A stretch of 64,000 nt of DNA. Origin: Streptomyces wuyuanensis. Its GTDB lineage: Bacteria; Actinomycetota; Actinomycetes; Streptomycetales; Streptomycetaceae. The DNA is taken from assembly GCF_900103455.1 (NCBI RefSeq), contig NZ_FNHI01000001.1, positions 434,001 to 498,000 of the forward strand, given 5' to 3'. Below the pieces are notes generated by a model. It did no database searches. It was not told where the DNA came from and worked only from the letters and a program-made list of their open reading frames with translations. Shown one piece after another: positions 16,011 to 24,617 of the stretch; within the stretch, counting starts at the first letter, position 1; every line of letters starts with the position of its first letter. A program made the position numbers and the translations under genes.

Positions 16011-18611
16011 ATGGCTGAGCGGCCCGCAGCGCCGACCGCGCCCGAGCTGGTCATCGAAACCGACGGGGGCTCGACGCTCATGAGCCCGGGCCGGGACTAC
16101 CACGTCGGGCGGGATCCACTGAGCGACATCGTCCTCGAGGACGCCCGGGTGTCCTGGCACCACGCCGTCCTCAGGACCGTCGCGGACCACTGGACGGTCG
16201 AGGACGAGAACAGCACCAACGGCACGTACGCCGACGGCCGCCGCGTCCATGAGTGGGGCGTGGGACCGGGCAGTGTCATTCGCTTCGGCAATCCGCAGGA
16301 CGGGCCGCGTGCCGTGCTGGTGGGCACGGCGGCAGAGCCCGAGGCGCCGCCGGCGCGGCCCTCGGCGGCTCCGCCCCCGGAGCGCTCCGCCCCCGCGGCG
16401 CCCGGCCCCGGAACCCCGGTGCGCAGAACCCCTTCGCCCGGCGCCCGCGAGCCCGGAGCCCCCGCGCGTCACGAGCCGGGAGCCCCCTCGCCCGAATCCC
16501 GGGCGCCCGGAACCCCCTCACCCGCCGCCCGCGCCGCGGCCGGGCGCGAACCCCGGCGCGAACCGGGTGCCCCGCCCGCGCCGCAACCGAGCCCGCCGAA
16601 CGGCGCACCGCCCCCCGCCGCCACGGGGGCCGCTCCCACGAGCACGTTCCGGCAGCCCACGACCGTACGCCCGCTGCCCACCCGCACGGTCCGCATCGGC
16701 CGCGCCGCCGACAACGACATCGTCATCGACGACCTCATCGTCTCGCGCAGGCACGCCGAGCTCCGCGCCCACCTGGACGGCCGCTACGAGATCGTCGACC
16801 TCGGCAGCCACAACGGCACGTACCTCAACGGCCAGCCGGTGACCCAGGCGGGGATCTCGGCAGGTGACACCGTCGGCATCGGCCACTCCACGTTCCGCCT
16901 CGTCGGCGACGAACTGCAGGAGTTCGTGGACTCCGGGGAGATCTCGCTCGACGTGCAGGACCTGGCCGTCACGGTGGACGAGGGCCGCAAGGTCCTCCTC
17001 GACCACGTGTCGTTCCCGGTGGGGGAGAAGTGCCTGCTCGCCGTGGTCGGACCCAGCGGTGCCGGCAAGTCGACGCTCCTCAACGCGCTCACCGGGCTCC
17101 GCCCCGCCGAGCACGGCACCGTCGTCTACGACGGGCGCGACCTGTACCGCGACTACGCCGAACTGCGCCGGCGCATCGGGCTCGTACCGCAGGACGACAT
17201 CCTGCACGTCCAGCTCACGGTGCGCCGCGCCCTCGGCTACGCCGCCGAACTGCGCTTCCCCGAGGACACGGCGCCCGCGGAGCGCGACGCGCGGGTCGAG
17301 GAGGTCATTCGCGAACTGGGCCTGGAGCAGCGCGCCGACCAGCCCATCCACTCGCTCTCCGGCGGCCAGCGCAAGCGCGTCAGCGTCGCGCTCGAACTGC
17401 TGACGAAGCCGTCCCTGCTGTTCCTCGACGAGCCCACCTCGGGGCTCGACCCGGGCATGGACCGCTCGGTGATGCACATGCTGCGCGGACTCGCCGACGA
17501 CGGCCGCACGGTCATCGTGGTCACCCACAGCGTGCTCAACCTCGACGTGTGCGACCGGCTGCTGGTCCTGGCGCCGGGCGGCCGGATCGCCTACTTCGGC
17601 GCACCCGAGGACGCCCTGGAATACTTCGGCTTCGACCAGTGGCCGGAGGCGTTCGAGGCGTTCGAGAACGACCACGACCGCGACTGGGCGGGGGACTACC
17701 GGGCGTCGCCGCAGCACCGCCAGTACATCGCGCTCAGCCCCCAGCCGCGCGCCGGGCCGGACCGGACGCCGGTGGCGGCGGCGCCACCGCCCAAGTCGCA
17801 GAGCTGGCTGGGACAGCTGGGGACCCTGGTCCGCCGCTACGTGTCGGTGCTGAGCGCCGACCGCACCTTCATCGTGATCATGATCGCGCTGCCCTTCGGC
17901 ATGGGCGTCATGGCCCGGGCCCTGGCCGGCAGCAAGTTCACCCTGGACACCACCATGGACGCCCTGCTCGTGCTCTGCGTCGGCGGGGTGCTGACGGGGG
18001 CGGCGAACGCGGTGCGCGAGCTGGTCAAGGAACGAGTGATCTACCGGCGGGAACGCGCGGTCGGCCTCTCCAGATCCGCCTATCTGACCTCCAAGGTGGT
18101 CGTGCTCGGCTCGATCACGGTCGTCCAGGCGATCGTCCTCACCCTCGTGGGCCTCGCCGGCGTGGACCTGAACGCGCCCGGCGGCATGGGCGTGCTCCTG
18201 CCTCCGCTGCTGGAGATCACCCTGGCAGTGGCGCTGCTGTCCTTCACCTCGATGATGCTCGGTCTCGTGATCTCCGCGCTGGTGCCCAAGGAGGAGGTCA
18301 CCATGCCGCTCCTGGTGCTCCTCACCATGGTCCAGATCGTCTTCTGCGGTGCGCTGCTGAAGCTCGACGGCGTGGTGGGCATGGAGCAGCTGGGCTGGCT
18401 GGTGCCCGCGCGATGGGCCTTCGCCGCGATGGCGGGCACGGTCGACCTCGCCCGGATCGTGCCCGGAAAGGACACCGCCGATCCGCTCTTCGACCACTCC
18501 GCCGCGGTGTGGCTGACGAACATGGGCGTGATGGTGCTGCTCAGCGTGGCGCTCTGGTTCGTCGTCGCGATGCTGCTGCGGCGGCACGAGCCCGCGGTCA
18601 TGCGGAAGTGA
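16011..18611 (+). CDS. FHA-FHA-ABC half exporter (Rv1747-like)
   Basis: An 866-residue fusion. FHA domain 1 (about 28-95) has HVGRDPLSDIVLEDARVSWHH and NSTNGTY. A Pro/Arg/Ala-rich linker (about 105-220) follows, then FHA domain 2 (about 224-285) with RIGRAADNDIVIDD, SRRHAEL and SHNGTYLNG. The ABC domain has Walker A GPSGAGKS near 346, signature LSGGQRKR near 449 and Walker B LFLDEPTSG near 470. An ABC2-type membrane domain lies about 600-860. It has the same order as Mycobacterium Rv1747, an exporter regulated by Ser/Thr kinases through its FHA domains. A phosphothreonine partner is expected, yet no kinase gene lies nearby. Substrate unknown. Confidence 0.9.
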   Translation: MAERPAAPTAPELVIETDGGSTLMSPGRDYHVGRDPLSDIVLEDARVSWHHAVLRTVADHWTVEDENSTNGTYADGRRVHEWGVGPGSVIRFGNPQDGPRAVLVGTAAEPEAPPARPSAAPPPERSAPAAPGPGTPVRRTPSPGAREPGAPARHEPGAPSPESRAPGTPSPAARAAAGREPRREPGAPPAPQPSPPNGAPPPAATGAAPTSTFRQPTTVRPLPTRTVRIGRAADNDIVIDDLIVSRRHAELRAHLDGRYEIVDLGSHNGTYLNGQPVTQAGISAGDTVGIGHSTFRLVGDELQEFVDSGEISLDVQDLAVTVDEGRKVLLDHVSFPVGEKCLLAVVGPSGAGKSTLLNALTGLRPAEHGTVVYDGRDLYRDYAELRRRIGLVPQDDILHVQLTVRRALGYAAELRFPEDTAPAERDARVEEVIRELGLEQRADQPIHSLSGGQRKRVSVALELLTKPSLLFLDEPTSGLDPGMDRSVMHMLRGLADDGRTVIVVTHSVLNLDVCDRLLVLAPGGRIAYFGAPEDALEYFGFDQWPEAFEAFENDHDRDWAGDYRASPQHRQYIALSPQPRAGPDRTPVAAAPPPKSQSWLGQLGTLVRRYVSVLSADRTFIVIMIALPFGMGVMARALAGSKFTLDTTMDALLVLCVGGVLTGAANAVRELVKERVIYRRERAVGLSRSAYLTSKVVVLGSITVVQAIVLTLVGLAGVDLNAPGGMGVLLPPLLEITLAVALLSFTSMMLGLVISALVPKEEVTMPLLVLLTMVQIVFCGALLKLDGVVGMEQLGWLVPARWAFAAMAGTVDLARIVPGKDTADPLFDHSAAVWLTNMGVMVLLSVALWFVVAMLLRRHEPAVMRK

Positions 18612-18621
18612 CGGGGTGCCG

Positions 18622-19239
18622 ATGACCGAACCCGCAGCCGTCCCCGGCTTCAGCCCGACGCACGTCGTACCGGGTGACGGCCTGCCCACCTGGCAGGCCC
18701 CGGACGTCAGCAGCCCCAGCGCGCCCCTCGACCCGTTCCTGCCGGTCGAACTCGTCGACCGGCGCGGCGACTGGGGGCGGGTCATGTGCGCCAACGGATG
18801 GTCGGCCTGGGTCGACGGGCGGCTGCTCGTCGCCGTGCCGCAGGCCCCGCCGTCGGCCGGGCAGCCGCTGGACCGCACGTCCGACCCGCAGCCGCTGCTG
18901 GCCAGGGCGGAGGAGGTGCTGTCCCAGTACCGCCGGGCCGCCGACGAACTCGCCACGGGCCGGGCCGACCGCGAGACGTTCCGCCGGCGCACGCGGGGGA
19001 TGCGGCTGGGGATGGTCGTCGACGGGGAGACGCTCTGGCTGTACGACGCCGAGCACGAGCGGTGGGTGTACTGCGACGGCGCCCAGCTGGCCCCGTTCGC
19101 CGTCACCGCGCCCCCGCAGGCACCGCGCGAGTCCTCGTCGCAGCAGCCCCGGCGCACCACCGCACCCGGCCGGCCCGCGACTCCGGCGCCACCGACGCAG
19201 ATCACCGAGACGGGCCGCGGCCGGGGCACCTCCGCCTGA
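18622..19239 (+). CDS. SH3-like domain protein co-transcribed with the FHA-ABC exporter
   Basis: A 205-residue soluble protein. Residues about 35-70 (PFLPVELVDRRGDWGRVMCANGWSAWVDGRLLV) have the pattern of a bacterial SH3-like fold. Residues 90-160 are helical then beta, with Trp-rich text (LWLYDAEHERWVYCDG). The tail is Pro/Arg-rich and disordered. It starts 10 bases after the exporter stop (ATG 18622 with GACGGGG ahead; GTG at 18616 is possible), so it is translated with it. There is no signal peptide. An accessory or interaction role for the exporter is inferred from position only. Confidence 0.6.
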   Translation: MTEPAAVPGFSPTHVVPGDGLPTWQAPDVSSPSAPLDPFLPVELVDRRGDWGRVMCANGWSAWVDGRLLVAVPQAPPSAGQPLDRTSDPQPLLARAEEVLSQYRRAADELATGRADRETFRRRTRGMRLGMVVDGETLWLYDAEHERWVYCDGAQLAPFAVTAPPQAPRESSSQQPRRTTAPGRPATPAPPTQITETGRGRGTSA

Positions 19240-19420
19240 CGCCCGGCGCCCGGCGCCTGACCCCCTGGCCCCGGGCACTCCGTGCGCCCGGCCCTCTGCC
19301 CTGTCCACGGCGTGCGCCAATCGACGCCCGTACGGCAGCCTCCCCGCCAACCCGTACGCCCCGGTCGCGCGCACGCCCGCGGGCGCGCCCCGACCTGCCC
19401 CCCGCGAACCGGACGGCGGC

Positions 19421-20695
19421 TCAGTCCTCCACCTCGCCCCGGCGCCGCAGCGGTGCCGCCGGCAGGGAGCCGAGCAGGCCGGCGACGAGGCCCCAGGCGA
19501 GGCCGATGCCCACCGCCGCCCACAACCGGGGCTGGAGGGACACCTCCCCGCCGAGGTCCCCGAGGTCGCCGACACCGAGCAGTGAGAGGCCGAAGCGCGC
19601 GGCGATCCGGCCGGTGAGACACACCACGAGCACCGTGAGGGCCAGTGCCAACCCCATGCGCAGGGCGTGCTGCCAGGGCTTCGTCCGGGCCGGGGAGCGC
19701 ACCGCCATGAGGAAGGCAGCCGCGGGCACCAGCACCGCGGCGACGACCACCAGCCACCACGCGCGCCCGTCCTGCTCGGCCAGCGTGGCCACGTTCAGCG
19801 TCGAGCGGTCCTCCCCGCGCAGTACGGCGTCCAGCACCTGCGGCATCGGCAGCCCGAAGGGCCCCTCGACCTTGCCCTCCCAGGTCGCGCCGAGACCGAG
19901 GGTGAGGGCCGGCCAGACGAGGTTGGGCAGTCCGAGCAGGATCACCGCGAAGGTACGGCCCGGGTGCCCCTGGGTCACCGCGACCACGACGCCGACGCAC
20001 AGTCCCAGCACCACGTACGCGAGCAGCAGCCACACCACGGCGTGGGCGGCGGGACGCACCGCCTCCTGGAAGCCCACCAGCCGCGGGGGCAGCGGAGCCC
20101 TGCGCGACACGATGAGGGCCAGGGCGGTCACCCCGATCAGCCACAGCAGTCCGTACAGCAGCGTGGGCCCCGTCTCCGCACGGAAGCCGACCTGCGGGGC
20201 GGCGTCCAGGAACTCGCCGATGTCGGACAGCGGCGAGTCCTCCCCGAGCGAGATCCGGAACGTCTTCCGTGCCACGGCGGTGAGCCCGGCGAGGGCCGCC
20301 AGCCACAGGACCGCCAGCCGCGCGAACCGGCCCAGCAGTTCGCGGGTCCCCGCCACGGCGCGGTACCGCAACGGCCGCAGGAACGCCGCCGCCGTCACCA
20401 GGGCCCCCACGAGGCTCACCGACAGCGGCATCACCGTGAGCTCGGCCTGGGACTGCGCCACGAACCCCGCGTCCCCGGCGAGCGCCACCTCGCCGCCGGC
20501 CGCCAGGACCACGACCGCGGCCACGACCTGCGGGAACGCGCCGTCGGGAAGGTCCGCCGCACCCGCGGCCCACAGACCGGCCGCAGCCACGACGAGCATC
20601 GCGGCGAAGCCCGCCACGACCGCCACCAGCGCGTCGCGCCAGGCGCGCAGGCCGTGCGCGGCGCCGGTCCGGGGAGTGCGTGGCTGCTGGCTCAC
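19421..20695 (-). CDS. Multi-pass membrane protein resembling the streptophobe family
   Basis: A 424-residue integral membrane protein with about 10 hydrophobic segments, starting with AWRDALVAVVAGFAAMLVVAAAGLWAAG and ending with LWAAVGIGLAWGLVAGLLGSLP. The conserved-looking loops ATWEGKVEGPFGLPMPQVLDAVLRGEDRSTLN and TKPWQHALRMGLALALTVLVV remind me of the Streptomyces-restricted 'streptophobe' family. That is recall, not a search. The GTG at 20695 is chosen because residues upstream in the same frame are low-complexity antisense of the next gene. It is divergent from the DUF6777-like gene and convergent with the SH3-like gene. Function unknown. Confidence 0.65.
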   Translation of the reverse strand: MSQQPRTPRTGAAHGLRAWRDALVAVVAGFAAMLVVAAAGLWAAGAADLPDGAFPQVVAAVVVLAAGGEVALAGDAGFVAQSQAELTVMPLSVSLVGALVTAAAFLRPLRYRAVAGTRELLGRFARLAVLWLAALAGLTAVARKTFRISLGEDSPLSDIGEFLDAAPQVGFRAETGPTLLYGLLWLIGVTALALIVSRRAPLPPRLVGFQEAVRPAAHAVVWLLLAYVVLGLCVGVVVAVTQGHPGRTFAVILLGLPNLVWPALTLGLGATWEGKVEGPFGLPMPQVLDAVLRGEDRSTLNVATLAEQDGRAWWLVVVAAVLVPAAAFLMAVRSPARTKPWQHALRMGLALALTVLVVCLTGRIAARFGLSLLGVGDLGDLGGEVSLQPRLWAAVGIGLAWGLVAGLLGSLPAAPLRRRGEVED

Positions 20696-20873
20696 GGTGC
20701 CACCGTAAACAGCGGCAACCCCCGCCGCGCGCCCTGCTGGTCCGACCGGTTCGGCTTGCGTGCCCCGCCGCGGCCGGGCACACAATTGGGGGAAGAGCAC
20801 CCTCGATCTCCGGCGCAGCCGGGTGAATCCGGGACCTCCGGGAACGGACGCCCCGGTCTGGGAAGTAGGGCCC

Positions 20874-22220
20874 GTGAGCGTGCCACCGCCGTCGGGGCGA
20901 CCCGCAGGACCTCCCTCCGGCCCGCTCTCGGGCGGGGAGGAGACACCTCCGCCGCCTCCGCCCGCGCCGCCGGGCGCCGGGCGCGGTGGTCCCGGCGGCC
21001 CCACGGGCGGCGGTCCCGGCGGCACGGGCCCCTGGTGGCGTTCGGTTCCGAGGATCGCCGTGCTCACCGCGGTCGTCGTCGTGGCCGCCGCGCTCGTCGT
21101 CGTCCTCACCCGGCCCGGCGGCACGGGCGGAACCGGCACCGAGATCCAGCTCCAGGCCGCCTCCGCGACCGGCCCCGACCCCTTCACCCGGTCCACGGCG
21201 AAGGTCCCCGAGACTCCGCAGCCGCGCGCCAAACTCCCCGCCTCCCCGGCGAGCCCGACTCCGGCCGGCACCAACGTCACCCGGGGCGTCGACGGCGCGA
21301 CACCCGGCCTCTACGGCGGCACGGAGAAGACCGCCAGCTGCGACACCGAGCAGCAGATCCGGTACCTCGCCGACGAGCCGGACCGGAACCGGGCCTTCGC
21401 CTCGGCCCTCGGGCTCGCCCCGGCCTCCGTCCCCGCGTACCTGCGCTCCCTGACGCCCGTCACCCTGCGCATGGACACCCGGGTCACCAACCACGGCTTC
21501 ACGGACGGCGCCGCGCGCCCGTACCAGGCCGTCCTGCAGACCGGCACCGCCGTCCTCGTGGACGACCGCGGCGTGCCGCGCGTGCGCTGCGCCTGCGGCA
21601 ACCCGCTGCTGCCGCCGGTCTTCGCCCGGGGCCCCGCCGAGCGCAAGGGCGACGCCTGGCCGGGCTACAACCCGGCCGAGACCGTCGCCGTCACCCCGGC
21701 GCCGCGGCCCGTCGAGGTCTTCGTCGTGTACGACCCGCGGGAGCAGGACTACTTCGCCCGCGAGAAGGGCGACGACGGGGAGAAGGACCGGCCGGCGCCG
21801 CCGCCGCGGGACCCGTCCACCCCGGTCCTCGTCCCGCCCGAGGAGGCGACAGCCCGCCCGTCCGACGAGGACACGTCCGGGAGCCCGGAGCGCGAGAGCC
21901 CCGGGTCCGGCACCACGACGCCGCCCGGCCCGGCCACCGACGGCACCGCCACGCCCGGGCAGCGGAGCCCGGGGGAGGAGACCTCGCCGGGCCGTCCCGC
22001 GGAGGACACCACCGGGAGCGTGCCCCCGGCCCAGCCGCCGACCGGCCCCGCGTCCGAGGAGCCGCCCGCCCCGCCACCGGCGACGGGTGGGACGGTCCCC
22101 GGCAACCCGCCCCCGACCTCGGAGGCGCCGCCCGGGCAGGAGGACCTCGTCCCGCCGTCGCTGCCGGACGTCGTCGTCCCGCCCGCCGGGACACCGTCGT
22201 CCCCGGCCCAGGCGCCCTGA
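20874..22220 (+). CDS. Membrane-anchored DUF6777-like protein with Pro/Thr-rich tail
   Basis: About 448 residues from the GTG at 20874; GTG 20823 or ATG 20760 would give a longer start. A Pro/Gly-rich cytoplasmic head is followed by one membrane helix (VPRIAVLTAVVVVAAALVVVLT). The extracellular domain begins with TEIQLQAASATGPDPFT and contains Cys residues (KTASCDTEQQIRYLADEPDRNRAFASALG, VRCACGNPLLPP). The last 180 residues are Pro/Thr/Ser/Glu-rich, like a wall-spanning stalk. From recall it fits the Streptomyces DUF6777 family, of unknown function. It is followed 29 bases later by a SpoIIE-type phosphatase gene, so the two are probably co-expressed. Confidence 0.65.
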   Translation: MSVPPPSGRPAGPPSGPLSGGEETPPPPPPAPPGAGRGGPGGPTGGGPGGTGPWWRSVPRIAVLTAVVVVAAALVVVLTRPGGTGGTGTEIQLQAASATGPDPFTRSTAKVPETPQPRAKLPASPASPTPAGTNVTRGVDGATPGLYGGTEKTASCDTEQQIRYLADEPDRNRAFASALGLAPASVPAYLRSLTPVTLRMDTRVTNHGFTDGAARPYQAVLQTGTAVLVDDRGVPRVRCACGNPLLPPVFARGPAERKGDAWPGYNPAETVAVTPAPRPVEVFVVYDPREQDYFAREKGDDGEKDRPAPPPRDPSTPVLVPPEEATARPSDEDTSGSPERESPGSGTTTPPGPATDGTATPGQRSPGEETSPGRPAEDTTGSVPPAQPPTGPASEEPPAPPPATGGTVPGNPPPTSEAPPGQEDLVPPSLPDVVVPPAGTPSSPAQAP

Positions 22221-22249
22221 CGACGGGACGCGGAGGAGGTGAGCCGGCG

Positions 22250-24442
22250 GTGACGGACGTTCCCCCGGCCCCGCCCGCGCCCGGGCCGGGTCCCGCGGGC
22301 AGGGGCGCGCAGCCGGTGCTCTCCCTGGCGCTCGCCGGAATGATGGACGAGGTCGAGGCCCACGCCGGTGCGGTGTATCTGCTCTCGCCCGACGGCAGGG
22401 CCCTGGAGATGGCCGTCATGGCCGGGCTGCCGAGGGCCTTCGCCGCCCCCTGGGAGCGGGTCGGGATCTCCGCGCCGATCCCCGTGGCCGATGCCGCCCG
22501 CGACCGGCGGCTGGTCTGGGTCGGCGGCGAGGAGGAGATGGCCGCCCGCTACCCCCGGATCGCCGTGGTGCTGCCGTACCCCTTCTCGCTGGCGGCACTG
22601 CCCGTCGCCACCGACGACACCGTGTACGGGTCGGTGTTCGTGACCTGGCCCGGCGCGCACGCGCCCGACCTGTCCGACCGGGAGCGCGAACACCTCACCT
22701 CCGCCTGCGAACGTCTCGCCCTGCGGCTGCGGAGGATCGTTGAGACCGGCGGTTCGCTCCGCACCGAGCCCGACGTCCTCGGCGACCGCCAACGCCCCTC
22801 CGGCACCGCCGCGACCGAGGCGGTGCACCTGCTGGAGCGCATCCCCGAAGGGCTGTGCTCGCTCGACCTCGACGGCCGGATCACCTTCCTCAACCCCGCC
22901 GCCGCGGACCTGCTCGGCCTGGCTCCACGGCAGTTGCAGGGCCGTCAGCTGTGGGGGGCGCTGCCCTGGCTGAACGACCCCGTCTACGAGGACCGCTACC
23001 GCGCCGCCCTCATCAGCCAGCAGCCCACGTCGTTCGTGGCCCTGCGGCCGCCGCGGGACTGGCTGTCGTTCCGGCTGCACCCCAGCACCACGGGCATCAG
23101 CGTCCGTATCGCGCCCGCGCGTACGGACCGCCGCACGGAGCGGAGCGCGGCGAAGCCTTCGCCGCCCCGGCTGGTCGCCATCTCCCACGTCCTCAGTCTG
23201 GCCGGCGGGCTGACCGAGGCGGTCGGGGTCGACGACGTCATCCGGATGGTCGGCGCCGAGTTCATGCCCGCCGTCGGCTGCCAGTCCCTGGTGGTCCTCA
23301 CCGCCGAGGCGGGCCGGCTCAGCGTCGTCGGGCACCGCGGGTACGACGACCCGCACATCGTGGAGCGCTTCCACGGGACGCCGCTGACCGCCCACACCCC
23401 GGGTACGCAGGCGCTGGTCACCGGAGTGCCGTCGTTCTTCGAGAGCCGCCGGGAGCTGGAGCAGGTCTATCCCGCGAGGGTCGGCACCCGCGACGGCATG
23501 GCCGCCTGGGCGTATCTGCCCCTCATCGCCTCCGGCCGCACGGTGGGGGCCTGCGTCCTCGGCTACGCCGAGCCCCACCACTTCTCGCCCGACGACCGCG
23601 CCGTACTCACGAGCCTCGTCAGCCTCATCGCCCAGGCCCTGGAGCGGGCCCGGCTCTACGACGCCAAGCACCGCCTCGCCCACGGCCTCCAGGCGGCACT
23701 CATGCAGCACTCCCTGCCGCGGGTGCCCGGACTCGAACACTGCGCCCGCTATCTGCCCGCCACCCGCGGACTGGAGATCGGCGGCGACTTCTACGACCTG
23801 ATACGGGTGCCCGGGGCCGGGCCGGCCGCCGTGGTCGGGGACGTCCAGGGCCACAACGTGGCCGCGGCCGGGCTGATGGGGCAGGTCCGTACCGCCATCC
23901 GCGCCTTCACCGCGGTGGGCAGACCGCCCGGTGAGGTCATGGCCGGCACCAACCGGCTCCTGATGGACCTCGACGCCGATCTGTTCGTCAGCTGCGTGTA
24001 CGTGCAACTCGACCCGGCGAACCGGCGCGCCCTCATCGCCCGGGCCGGCCACCCGCACCCGCTGCTGCGCGCACCGGACGGTTCCGTGAGCGTGCTCGAC
24101 GTGCCCGGCGGCACGCTGCTCGGCGTCGACGCCCGCGCCTCGTACCCGGCCACCGAGGTGCCCCTGCCCGACGGCTCCGTCCTCGCCCTCTACACCGACG
24201 GCCTGATCGAACTCCCGGACGCCGACTTCGACGAGGAACTCGCCGGTCTCGGGGCCCATTTCGCGCACGTGGGCGGCGGAGTCCTGGAGGAGGTCGCCGA
24301 CAGCCTCGTGGCGCACACCGCCCAGACGCACGAGCGCGCCGACGACGTGGCACTGCTGCTGCTGAGGCTCACGGCCACGATGCCGCCCGGCGTGGCCGGG
24401 GGTGACCGGGGCCGCGTACGGCGGCGGGGCGGGGCGGGGTGA
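22250..24442 (+). CDS. GAF-PAS-GAF-SpoIIE/PPM serine phosphatase
   Basis: A 730-residue cytosolic sensor phosphatase. An N-terminal GAF domain spans about 20-165. A PAS domain spans about 190-300 (GLCSLDLDGRITFLNPAAADLLGL). A second GAF domain spans about 330-475 and ends in the linker ALERARLYDAKHRLAHGLQAALM. The PPM/SpoIIE domain has EIGGDFYDL, VVGDVQGHNVAAA, ARAGHPHP and LYTDGLIE with DDVALLLLRL at the end. The metal-binding Asp residues are all present. One oddity is GHN where GHG is usual. Such phosphatases typically dephosphorylate anti-anti-sigma factors. GTG 22250 has GGAGGAGG 10 bases upstream. Confidence 0.88.
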   Translation: MTDVPPAPPAPGPGPAGRGAQPVLSLALAGMMDEVEAHAGAVYLLSPDGRALEMAVMAGLPRAFAAPWERVGISAPIPVADAARDRRLVWVGGEEEMAARYPRIAVVLPYPFSLAALPVATDDTVYGSVFVTWPGAHAPDLSDREREHLTSACERLALRLRRIVETGGSLRTEPDVLGDRQRPSGTAATEAVHLLERIPEGLCSLDLDGRITFLNPAAADLLGLAPRQLQGRQLWGALPWLNDPVYEDRYRAALISQQPTSFVALRPPRDWLSFRLHPSTTGISVRIAPARTDRRTERSAAKPSPPRLVAISHVLSLAGGLTEAVGVDDVIRMVGAEFMPAVGCQSLVVLTAEAGRLSVVGHRGYDDPHIVERFHGTPLTAHTPGTQALVTGVPSFFESRRELEQVYPARVGTRDGMAAWAYLPLIASGRTVGACVLGYAEPHHFSPDDRAVLTSLVSLIAQALERARLYDAKHRLAHGLQAALMQHSLPRVPGLEHCARYLPATRGLEIGGDFYDLIRVPGAGPAAVVGDVQGHNVAAAGLMGQVRTAIRAFTAVGRPPGEVMAGTNRLLMDLDADLFVSCVYVQLDPANRRALIARAGHPHPLLRAPDGSVSVLDVPGGTLLGVDARASYPATEVPLPDGSVLALYTDGLIELPDADFDEELAGLGAHFAHVGGGVLEEVADSLVAHTAQTHERADDVALLLLRLTATMPPGVAGGDRGRVRRRGGAG

Positions 24443-24617
24443 CCGGGCCGCGTACGGCGGTGGGGGCGGCGGGCCGGCATCGGGAGCGGCGTGCGTTCGC
24501 GTTCGGGTGGGGCGGTGCACGTCTCACGCCCACGGTGTGCGCCGTGCGCGCGCCCCGGGCCGGAACGACGCTGTCCGCACGCGGCGCGCCCGAGGGCCGC
24601 CGGGCCACCGCTCGGGA

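Noticed and set aside
16518..21494. 1658-codon minus-strand frame
   Set aside because: Antisense of the FHA-ABC, SH3-like and neighbouring genes; no domain is readable and the composition is that of reversed high-GC coding DNA.
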